A stretch of DNA of 18,707 nt, taken from positions 1-18,707 of the forward strand of contig CAJTXY010000024.1 of assembly GCA_910583685.1 (NCBI GenBank), given 5' to 3'. The notes under the pieces are model-generated. The model was given only the letters and a program-made list of their open reading frames with translations, searched no databases and was not told the origin of the DNA. The DNA is from an uncultured Bacilli bacterium (GTDB taxonomy: Bacteria > Bacillota_I > Bacilli_A > RF39 > UBA660). Numbering within the stretch: the first letter of the stretch is position 1; the number at the start of each line of letters is the position of its first letter. The position numbers and the translations under genes are program-made. Shown here piece after piece: positions 12,947 through 18,707 of the stretch.

Positions 12947-13498
12947 CTATAACAGTTTTTTTACAAATTTATATATTTTCTTCAGGATGCTCTCTGCTTC
13001 CTTATAGTTTTCTCTTTTTCTTACCTCATCATCATTCCAAAGCCCACGCTTATTTACTCGGGCCATTTTCTCTTCTAATTTTAGGATGTTCGTATATTTA
13101 TAATCTCCATAAAGGTAGGCTACTTTTGCATAACCTTTTTCAATAAGCTCTGATTGTAGGAGTTCTCCATCTACAAATATCCAGGCAAGCCTTCTTCCAT
13201 ATTTGTCTTCCTTTTCGCTTTCCTTATCATACTCAAGTTCTATCTTTTTTGCATTAGTAAGTCTTTTACAAGTATAAGTACTCGCCTCTTTTCCAAATGG
13301 CTCCTCTCCTTTTTTAGGGTGTTTTGTTTCTGGAGTATCGATTGCTAAAAATCTTGTAGTATAAACTTTGCGATTGATTAAAAACTTAGCAGTATCACCA
13401 TCTACACATTTTGATAATTTGGCAGCCTCTTTTTCTGCATAGACTCCACTAGGTACCAATAAAAGTATAAAAAGGAAGAAAAGATATATCTTTTTCAT
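12947..13498 (-). CDS. Secreted thermonuclease (staphylococcal nuclease family)
   Basis: The 183-residue protein has a signal peptide (about 1-21, ending VPSGVYA before EKEAA) and an SNase domain close to the Staphylococcus enzyme. CVDGDTAKF (31-39) holds calcium ligands, and TTRFLAIDTPETKHPKKG carries R49, D54 and E57, aligned with R35, D40 and E43 of the Staphylococcus enzyme. PFGKEAS (68-74), DKYGRRLAW (R102, aligned with R87) and KVAYLYG (125-131) follow. All catalytic residues are present, so it should be an active Ca2+-dependent extracellular nuclease. A lysine-rich C-terminal tail (160-183) goes beyond the usual domain end. ATG 13498 is chosen over the in-frame GTG at 13507 because AGGTGA lies just upstream. 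It is divergent from the activase operon. Confidence 0.9.
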   Translation of the reverse strand: MKKIYLFFLFILLLVPSGVYAEKEAAKLSKCVDGDTAKFLINRKVYTTRFLAIDTPETKHPKKGEEPFGKEASTYTCKRLTNAKKIELEYDKESEKEDKYGRRLAWIFVDGELLQSELIEKGYAKVAYLYGDYKYTNILKLEEKMARVNKRGLWNDDEVRKRENYKEAESILKKIYKFVKKLL

Positions 13499-13515
13499 TA
13501 CGATCACCTATTTTT

Positions 13516-13544
13516 ATTATAATGATTTTGTCATAAATTGACTA
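13516..13544 (-). promoter_or_regulatory. Promoter for the thermonuclease gene
   Basis: The minus strand shows TAGTCA (13539-13544, 4 of 6), 17 bases, then a perfect TATAAT (13516-13521). The leader would be only about 11 bases. The facing operon has no equally clear promoter in 13500-13606. Confidence 0.6.
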
Positions 13545-13606
13545 TAAACATCAGGAAAATTCGACAGGTATTTGACATAGTCTTTAAAGAAAGGATGTTG
13601 GAGATT

Positions 13607-14533
13607 ATGAAAATGACAGTTGGAATTCCCAAAGCATTACTTTTTTATTACTATCAAGATTTATGGAAAGCATTTTTTGAAAAGTTAGATGTAGAGGTTG
13701 TTTATAGTGACGATACTAATAAGGAAATACTAGAAAAAGGTGAGAAAAAAAGTATCGATGAGTCTTGTCTTGCTTTAAAAGTCTACTTAGGCCATATTGA
13801 TAATTTAAAGAACCGATGTGACTATGTTTTAGTACCGCGTATTTATTGTGTTAAAAAAGGTGAACAAGTTTGTACTAATTTTAATGCCCTATTTGATATT
13901 GTTCATAATCTTTATCCTGATATTAATATCTTAAACTATAATATCGATTTAGATAAGGGAAAAAAGGAATCAAAGGCCTTTATTCATATTGGAGAACAAC
14001 TTGGTTTTTCTTATATCGAAAGTTACAATGCTTATCTTTGTGCAAAGGAAATAGAACGAAATAAAAAAGAAGAAAGAATTATTGAACAAGAAAAGAAGCT
14101 TTCTTCTAAAAAGTTAAAAGTACTTATTGCCTCCCATCCCTATAATCTATATGACTCTTATATCAGTGGTGAAGTAATACGGCATTTGGAACAAGAAAAT
14201 ATTGAAATTATTTATTCTGATTTAATTCAACCAGAGCTTATTGATAGAGAATGCAGAGAAATTTCGACTGATATTCATTGGAGTCACAATAAAGAAATTA
14301 TGGCAAGCATTTATCATTATTACAGAAAAGTAGATGGTATGATTTTAATTTCTGCTTTTCCTTGTGGTCCAGACTCTTTAGCAATTGAGATGATTAAGCG
14401 AAAAGTTGATCTTCCTACTTTGCATCTTGTTTTTGACCAAGAAAATAGTGCCACTGGTATTACCACTAGGCTCGAGAGTTTTTTTGATATTTTAAAAGCA
14501 AAAAAGGAGGCTTTATATGAAAGAGGTCATTAG
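13607..14533 (+). CDS. COG3580/DUF2229-type protein, 2-hydroxyacyl-CoA dehydratase-related subunit
   Basis: The 308-residue protein starts TVGIPKALLFYYYQDLWKAFF, the typical opening of DUF2229/COG3580 proteins, and includes DESCLALKVYLGHI (C54), VPRIYCVKKGEQVC (C81, C89) and a C-terminal SAFPCGPDSL (C253) with TGITTRLESFFDIL. The cysteines are candidate iron-sulfur ligands, as in the related dehydratase subunits HgdA/HgdB. The family is best known as a segment of very large activase fusion proteins; function is unknown. It is first of three overlapping genes; its last 17 bases overlap the next ORF. ATG 13607 gives the family-like N-terminus and has GGAG just upstream; ATG 13613 or 13595 is also possible. 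Confidence 0.82.
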   Translation: MKMTVGIPKALLFYYYQDLWKAFFEKLDVEVVYSDDTNKEILEKGEKKSIDESCLALKVYLGHIDNLKNRCDYVLVPRIYCVKKGEQVCTNFNALFDIVHNLYPDINILNYNIDLDKGKKESKAFIHIGEQLGFSYIESYNAYLCAKEIERNKKEERIIEQEKKLSSKKLKVLIASHPYNLYDSYISGEVIRHLEQENIEIIYSDLIQPELIDRECREISTDIHWSHNKEIMASIYHYYRKVDGMILISAFPCGPDSLAIEMIKRKVDLPTLHLVFDQENSATGITTRLESFFDILKAKKEALYERGH

Positions 14534-15584
14534 TTTTCCTCACCTTGGTGAATATTATATTCCAATTAGTAAATTACTTAGAAATCTAACTGAGATGGAA
14601 GTTGTCTCTGCTCCCCCTATTACTAAAAAAACGATTGAACTTGGAAGCAAATATGCACCAGATACCGTTTGTGTTCCCTTTAAGTATAACTTAGGGAACT
14701 ACATTGAGACACTAGAAAATGGAGCGACTATTCTATTTCAGGCCGGCGGTGGATGTAGGTACCGCTATTATGCAGAAGTACAGGAAAAAATTCTAAAAGA
14801 CTTAGGTTACAAGTTTCGCTTTTTTAAATTAGTAAGTCGTGATCATATTAGAGTACGTGAGACTTTTCATCTTTTTAAAGAATTAAATCCAAAGTTAAAA
14901 TTTAGTACTTTTTTGGCCCAAGCTTTTCACGCATTATTATTCATTTATTATATGGATAAAATGGACGTTTTTATTAGAAAAAATATCGGATTTGAAAGGC
15001 AAAAAAATAGTTTTAAAAATCTAAAGGAAAAAATGTTAAAGGAAATGGATGAAGCCTCTTCTACTTTGCATCTTAAACGAGTATATAAAAAGTTCAAGAA
15101 ACAGTTTAAACATTTAAAAGTTGATAAGCCGAAGGACACTTTAAAAATTGCTGTCATTGGGGAGCTTTATACGGCAATGGAGCCTTTCTCTACTTACTTT
15201 TTAGAAGAACACCTAGCTAGTATGAATATTGAAATTAAAAGATTTACCAATGTCAGCTATCTGTTGTGGCAAAAGGGACTTATGACAAAGTGGTTGTTAT
15301 TTAAAAGTCGTAAGTATTGTAAATATACATTGGGTGCTGATGGGCTTGATAATGTATATCGTGTTCTTTATGCAAAACGCCATCATTTCGACGGAGTCAT
15401 TCATACAAAGCCTTTTGGTTGTACACCGGAAATTGGGGCAATTCCTATTATTCAAAAGGCAGCACAAGATGCTAATCTTCCTATTCTCTTCTTCTCGTTT
15501 GATAGTCAAACATCAGAGGAAGGCGTGAAAACAAGATTAGAAGCATTTTATGATTTAATTAAAATACGAAAGGAGAAACAATGA
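14517..15584 (+). CDS. COG3581-type protein, 2-hydroxyacyl-CoA dehydratase-related subunit
   Basis: The 355-residue protein carries COG3581 landmarks: FPHLGEYYIP (7-16), DTVCVPFKYNLGNYIE (C52), FQAGGGCRYRYYAEVQ (C80) and KPFGCTPEIGAIPI (C302), then FSFDSQTSEEGVKTRLEAF (327-344). The cysteine positions fit the [4Fe-4S]-binding dehydratase-fold subunits, though a fourth ligand is not evident and the cluster may be shared with the partner. A long lysine-rich helical stretch at about 153-205 splits the two halves. AAGGAGG lies 6 bases before the ATG within the upstream gene, so translation is coupled. Its TGA shares four bases (ATGA) with the activase start. I expect it to form a complex with the first protein. 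Confidence 0.85.
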   Translation: MKEVISFPHLGEYYIPISKLLRNLTEMEVVSAPPITKKTIELGSKYAPDTVCVPFKYNLGNYIETLENGATILFQAGGGCRYRYYAEVQEKILKDLGYKFRFFKLVSRDHIRVRETFHLFKELNPKLKFSTFLAQAFHALLFIYYMDKMDVFIRKNIGFERQKNSFKNLKEKMLKEMDEASSTLHLKRVYKKFKKQFKHLKVDKPKDTLKIAVIGELYTAMEPFSTYFLEEHLASMNIEIKRFTNVSYLLWQKGLMTKWLLFKSRKYCKYTLGADGLDNVYRVLYAKRHHFDGVIHTKPFGCTPEIGAIPIIQKAAQDANLPILFFSFDSQTSEEGVKTRLEAFYDLIKIRKEKQ

Positions 15585-16525
15585 AAAAAGGATATTTAGG
15601 AGTAGATATTGGTTCTATTTCTACTAAGGGAGTGGTAATAGATGAGGAAAATCAGGTATTAGCGAGCAGTTATTTGATGACACAAGGAAATCCAATCGAG
15701 GCAGTGAAGAAGCTTTTAAGGGAATTACAAGAGCAAAGTGATAATATAAAAATCGTAGGAGTTGGTACGACTGGCTCTGCTAGAAAACTAATTGGGACAA
15801 TGTTAAATGCTTCCATTGTAAAAAATGAAATTACGGCACATGCAATTGGAACATTATCTCGTTATCCAGATATTAGAACCATTCTAGAGATTGGGGGACA
15901 GGATTCTAAAATTATTTTAATTGATGATGGAATCGTTGTAGATTATGCAATGAATACACTCTGTGCTGCTGGAACTGGTTCCTTCTTATCTAGTCAGGCA
16001 AAACGTCTCGATATTCCTGTCGAGGAGTTCGGAAATATTGCTCTTACTAGTAAAAATCCGACTCCAATTGCTGCTCGTTGTACAGTTTTTGCCGAAAGTG
16101 ATTTGGTTCATAAAGCGCAAATGGGACACAAAAAAAATGATATTGTCGCTGGACTTTGTAGGAGTGTTGCCCTTAATTACTTAAACAATGTTGGTAAAGG
16201 AAAAAGAATTCTAGAACCCATTATTTTCCAAGGTGGTGTATCAAAGAATATTGGAGTTGTAAAAGCTTTCGAAGATATCTTAGACTGTAATGTAATGACA
16301 GATGAAAATGGTCATCTAATGGGAGCGATTGGGGTTGCTATTCTTTCGAAGAATGAGGAAGAGATAGAATTCAACTTTGAAATTGGCGAACATAATTTTA
16401 CCACGGTTGGAACCAATTGCCATAGATGTCCTAACAGCTGTGAAATTGTCTGTATCAAAAAAGACAATAAATTAATTGACGCTTGGGGAAATCGTTGTGA
16501 AAAGGGACAGGTGAAAATCCTTTAA
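15581..16525 (+). CDS. Acyl-CoA dehydratase activase (HgdC/COG1924 type) with C-terminal Cys cluster
   Basis: The 314-residue ASKHA-fold ATPase has GVDIGSISTKGVVID (7-21, phosphate 1), LEIGGQDSKII (102-112, phosphate 2) and QGGVSKN (217-223, adenosine). TLCAAGTGSF (C128) and ARCTVFAESD (C167) hold the two cysteines that, from each monomer of the homodimer, ligate the bridging [4Fe-4S] cluster of HgdC-type activases. Known relatives use ATP hydrolysis to inject one low-potential electron into a partner dehydratase or double-cubane protein. After about residue 260 an extension carries C280, C283, C287, C291 and C306 (C-x2-C-x3-C-x3-C then RC), which HgdC itself lacks; it may hold a further cluster. 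ATGA overlap and AAAGGAG couple it to the upstream gene. A strong terminator follows. Confidence 0.9.
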   Translation: MKKGYLGVDIGSISTKGVVIDEENQVLASSYLMTQGNPIEAVKKLLRELQEQSDNIKIVGVGTTGSARKLIGTMLNASIVKNEITAHAIGTLSRYPDIRTILEIGGQDSKIILIDDGIVVDYAMNTLCAAGTGSFLSSQAKRLDIPVEEFGNIALTSKNPTPIAARCTVFAESDLVHKAQMGHKKNDIVAGLCRSVALNYLNNVGKGKRILEPIIFQGGVSKNIGVVKAFEDILDCNVMTDENGHLMGAIGVAILSKNEEEIEFNFEIGEHNFTTVGTNCHRCPNSCEIVCIKKDNKLIDAWGNRCEKGQVKIL

Positions 16526-16542
16526 TCATATTTTAAATCAAG

Positions 16543-16581
16543 AAAAAAGAATTCTATATTATGTTTTTAGAATTCTTTTTT
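16543..16581 (+). terminator. Strong bidirectional terminator overlapping the Nudix gene end
   Basis: A perfect 14-bp stem (16543-16556 with 16568-16581, core GAATTCTA) has an 11-base loop and A6/T6 flanks, so it can terminate both strands. It starts 17 bases after the activase stop. Its left arm ends exactly at the stop codon of the convergent Nudix gene (TAG at 16556-16554), and its right arm encodes that protein's last residues. Confidence 0.88.
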
Positions 16582-17042
16582 ATATTATTTTCTATCTTTA
16601 ATATTTTATGATTGCAATCATTGTGAAACTTTACTTTTACATCTCTATTATCCAAGTCCTTTTTTAACTTCTCTGAAGTAAGTAAGTAAGTAATAGCAAA
16701 CCTTTTTTCCTCTTTTGACAAATCCTCTATTGAAATAAAGAAGGCATCATTTTCGTTTTGTTCTTCTGGTATGCCAGAAAACTCTGTTGCTAGAAAAACT
16801 TTAAAGTTAAAAACCCTATCTGGGTATTCCGTGGTAACATCCTCAATACTTACTAAATTTTCTACCTTTATCCCCGTTTCTTCATAAACTTCACGGATAG
16901 ATGCGTCCTCTGGCGTTTCTCCTTCTTCTATTTTTCCGCCAGGAATGTCAATATAGCCTGTCTTTCCTACTTTATATTTAATACAAACTACTTTATCTTC
17001 CCTCATCAAGAAACAACGAACAGCATTTCTTACTTTTTTCAT
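16554..17042 (-). CDS. Nudix hydrolase (MutT-like)
   Basis: The 162-residue protein has the complete Nudix box GKIEEGETPEDASIREVYEETGI, matching G-x5-E-x7-REUxEExGU, at about residues 36-58. The N-terminal VRCFLMREDKVVCIKY and a beta-rich middle with NFKVFLATEF fit a MutT-type fold. Such enzymes hydrolyse nucleoside diphosphates linked to another group; the substrate cannot be told. The final 25 residues are Lys/Asn/Ile-rich and likely a tail, partly encoded by the terminator stem. It starts 8 bases after the ABC-F stop, with only a weak ribosome binding site (GAATAT; AAAGGAAAT further up), so it is probably translated by coupling. Confidence 0.88.
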   Translation of the reverse strand: MKKVRNAVRCFLMREDKVVCIKYKVGKTGYIDIPGGKIEEGETPEDASIREVYEETGIKVENLVSIEDVTTEYPDRVFNFKVFLATEFSGIPEEQNENDAFFISIEDLSKEEKRFAITYLLTSEKLKKDLDNRDVKVKFHNDCNHKILKIENNIKKNSKNII

Positions 17043-17050
17043 ATATTCTA

Positions 17051-18637
17051 CTATTTATTTCCTTTTATATACTCTTCATAAGAAAGGCGTCTATCAATAA
17101 TAGTTCCATCTTCTTTTATTTCGATTACACGATTGCTAACAGTACTATTTAGCTCATAATCTCGGGACGTGAAAAGGATCTCCCCTTGAAAGTTTACAAG
17201 TCCCTTATTAAGAGACGTGATACTCTCTAAGTCTAAGTGGTTCGTTGGTTCATCTAGTATTAAGAAGTTTGGTCCTTCTAACATCATCTTTGATAACATA
17301 CAACGACTTTTCTCTCCACCTGATAAGACATTCACTTTCTTAAATACATCTTCTCCAGAGAATAACATTCTCCCTAAGAAACCTCGTAAAACAGTCTCAT
17401 CTTTAATATCATAATAAGTTCCAATCCATTCCATAATGTTTTTATCGGTATCAAAATACTCATTATTATCCTGTGGTAAGTAACCTTTTTCTATTGTTTT
17501 TCCCCACTCAACAAGTCCTTTATCATACTTTTCGCATCCTGCCAAAATATTAAACAGTGTCGTTTTTACCATATCGTCGTGGGCAATAAAAGCAATCTTA
17601 TCTCCTTTTAATACGGTGAAAGATACTTTATTTAGAATTCTTTTACCATCTACTTCTTTTACTAAGTTTTCTACTTTTAAAATCTCTTTTCCTGCTGGAC
17701 GTTCTATTTTAAAATCAATATAAGGGTACTTTCTAGATGAGGGAACAATTTCATCTAATTGAATTTTTTCAAGCATTTTCTTACGAGATGTTGCTTGTTT
17801 GCTTTTGGAAGCATTCGCACTAAATCGTGCAATAAAAGATTGTAATTCTTTTATCTTTTCTTCCTTTTTCTTATTTGACTCTTTCATTTGTCTTTGTAAA
17901 AGTTCACTTGATTGATACCAGAAATCATAATTTCCGATATAAAGCTTAATCTTGCCATAATCAATATCAGCGATATGAGTACAAACTTTATTTAAGAAGT
18001 GGCGATCATGTGAGACAATGATAACAGTATTGTTAAAGTTGATTAAAAACTCTTCTAACCACTCTATCGCTTCTAGGTCTAAACTGTTGGTAGGCTCATC
18101 TAAAAGTAAAATATCAGGGTTTCCAAATAAGGCCTGTGCAAGTAAAACTTTAACACGTTCCTTTACTGGAATATCCTTCATAACTGCATCATGATGTATC
18201 TCTTTTACTCCTAGATTGTTTAAAAGAGTTGCTGCATCACTTTCAGCATTCCAACCATCTAGTTCCATAAAGTCTGCTTCTAACTCTGCAAGACGCATTC
18301 CATCTTCATCACTGAACTCTGTTTGACTATACATTTTCTCTTTTTCACATTTAATTTCATAAAGACGAGTATTTCCCATAATCACAACATCTATTACTCT
18401 CATCTCATCATAAGCATAGTGGTCCTGTTTTAATACAGAAATCCTCTCTCCTTTGGTAACGATTACATCGCCACTTGTAGTATCTATCTCTTTTGTTAAT
18501 ACCTTTAAAAATGTCGATTTTCCACTTCCATTCGCCCCGATTAAACCATAGCAGTTTCCACTTGTAAATTTAATATTCACATCCTCAAATAATGTTCTTT
18601 TTCCAAAGCGTAGTGTTACATTTTGTACTTGAATCAT
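17051..18637 (-). CDS. ABC-F family ATPase (YbiT/YkpA type) with degenerate second ATPase site
   Basis: The 528-residue protein aligns over its length with E. coli YbiT, a ribosome-associated ABC-F factor. NBD1 has Walker A GANGSGKST (34-42), Walker B DILLLDEPTNSLD (about 181-193) and H-switch VSHDRHF; its signature position reads IPVKERVKVLLAQ, degenerate also in YbiT. The linker QSFIARFSANASKSKQATSR is conserved. NBD2 is unusual: its Walker A position reads IAHDDMVKTTLF instead of GxxxxGKST, so only K-T-T remains, and its H-switch reads TSRDYEL, Arg replacing His. Signature LSGGEKSR and Walker B FLILDEPTNHLD are intact. The ATP site using the NBD2 Walker A and NBD1 signature is therefore likely inactive. 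AGGAGGTG lies 5 bases before ATG. Confidence 0.9.
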   Translation of the reverse strand: MIQVQNVTLRFGKRTLFEDVNIKFTSGNCYGLIGANGSGKSTFLKVLTKEIDTTSGDVIVTKGERISVLKQDHYAYDEMRVIDVVIMGNTRLYEIKCEKEKMYSQTEFSDEDGMRLAELEADFMELDGWNAESDAATLLNNLGVKEIHHDAVMKDIPVKERVKVLLAQALFGNPDILLLDEPTNSLDLEAIEWLEEFLINFNNTVIIVSHDRHFLNKVCTHIADIDYGKIKLYIGNYDFWYQSSELLQRQMKESNKKKEEKIKELQSFIARFSANASKSKQATSRKKMLEKIQLDEIVPSSRKYPYIDFKIERPAGKEILKVENLVKEVDGKRILNKVSFTVLKGDKIAFIAHDDMVKTTLFNILAGCEKYDKGLVEWGKTIEKGYLPQDNNEYFDTDKNIMEWIGTYYDIKDETVLRGFLGRMLFSGEDVFKKVNVLSGGEKSRCMLSKMMLEGPNFLILDEPTNHLDLESITSLNKGLVNFQGEILFTSRDYELNSTVSNRVIEIKEDGTIIDRRLSYEEYIKGNK

Positions 18638-18665
18638 ACTAGCACCTCCTAAAACTATTACTAAT

Positions 18666-18692
18666 TTTATACTAAATAAGGAAAAAAGACAA
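18666..18692 (-). promoter_or_regulatory. Possible promoter for the ABC-F/Nudix unit
   Basis: On the minus strand TTGTCT (18687-18692) precedes TATAAA (18666-18671) by 15 bases, a short spacer. The -35 matches 4 of 6 and the -10 matches 5 of 6. Confidence 0.3.
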
Positions 18693-18707
18693 GAAATAAA
18701 ACAATAG

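Noticed and set aside
12922..13146. Plus-strand open frame antisense to the thermonuclease
   Set aside because: It overlaps the terminator and the conserved nuclease coding region; no ribosome binding site.
15963..16184. Second-frame open reading frame inside the activase gene
   Set aside because: The activase frame carries all catalytic motifs across this stretch; the alternative frame shows no motif or start signal.
17051..18637. Sequencing error or frameshift as cause of the lost NBD2 Walker A
   Set aside because: The frame is continuous, flanking residues align well with YbiT before and after, and the K-T-T of the motif is kept, so substitutions rather than a frameshift explain it.

Overview
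The window reads as chromosome of a low-G+C, probably anaerobic member of the Bacillota (Firmicutes). By eye the DNA is about one third G+C. Strong AGGAGG-type ribosome binding sites precede most genes, promoters are sigma-A-like, TGA is used as a stop, and the tRNA gene encodes its own CCA end. The anaerobe inference rests on an operon related to the oxygen-sensitive 2-hydroxyacyl-CoA dehydratase/activase family. A collagen-like protein of the spore-surface type hints at a spore former. I see no transposase, integrase, prophage or CRISPR array, so this looks like ordinary core and accessory chromosome.

Layout. (1) 78-398: a small four-helix membrane protein on the + strand. (2) 3091-524, minus: a four-gene run of a YqeK-type HD phosphohydrolase (Ap4A hydrolase family), a queuosine-5'-phosphate glycosylase of the Qng1/DUF2419 family, a uracil-DNA-glycosylase-fold protein and a small nucleoside-deoxyribosyltransferase-like protein. 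All four act, or plausibly act, on nucleotides or nucleobases. (3) 3201-5768, plus: a GNAT acetyltransferase, a collagen-like protein with 36-bp repeat units, and the UV damage endonuclease UvsE. (4) 7798-5765, minus: an M18 aminopeptidase followed by the threonylcarbamoyl-AMP synthase TsaC, whose end overlaps that of uvsE. (5) 9390-7943, minus: CsaA, then a 356-aa protein I do not recognise. A tRNA-Cys gene points away from csaA at 9546.

(6) 12750-9857, minus: a membrane-anchored thioredoxin-like protein with a PH-like protein, then a membrane-anchored protein with beta-propeller-like sequence, then a triple-LysM protein, with terminators between or after the units. (7) 13498-12947, minus: a secreted thermonuclease. 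(8) 13607-16525, plus: a tightly overlapped operon of two proteins related to 2-hydroxyacyl-CoA dehydratase subunits (COG3580 and COG3581 types) and an ASKHA-fold activase (COG1924/HgdC type) with an extra C-terminal cysteine cluster. (9) 18637-16554, minus: an ABC-F ATPase of the YbiT/YkpA type whose second nucleotide-binding domain has lost its Walker A glycines and H-switch, followed by a Nudix hydrolase.

The two most interesting parts are the activase trio (an ATP-driven, iron-sulfur electron-transfer system of unknown substrate) and the queuosine-salvage-like operon. Family assignments are from memory of motifs, without database searches. No gene-free stretch exceeds about 300 bases; the longest are 9620-9856, 4643-4841 and 12751-12946, and they hold terminators and promoters.
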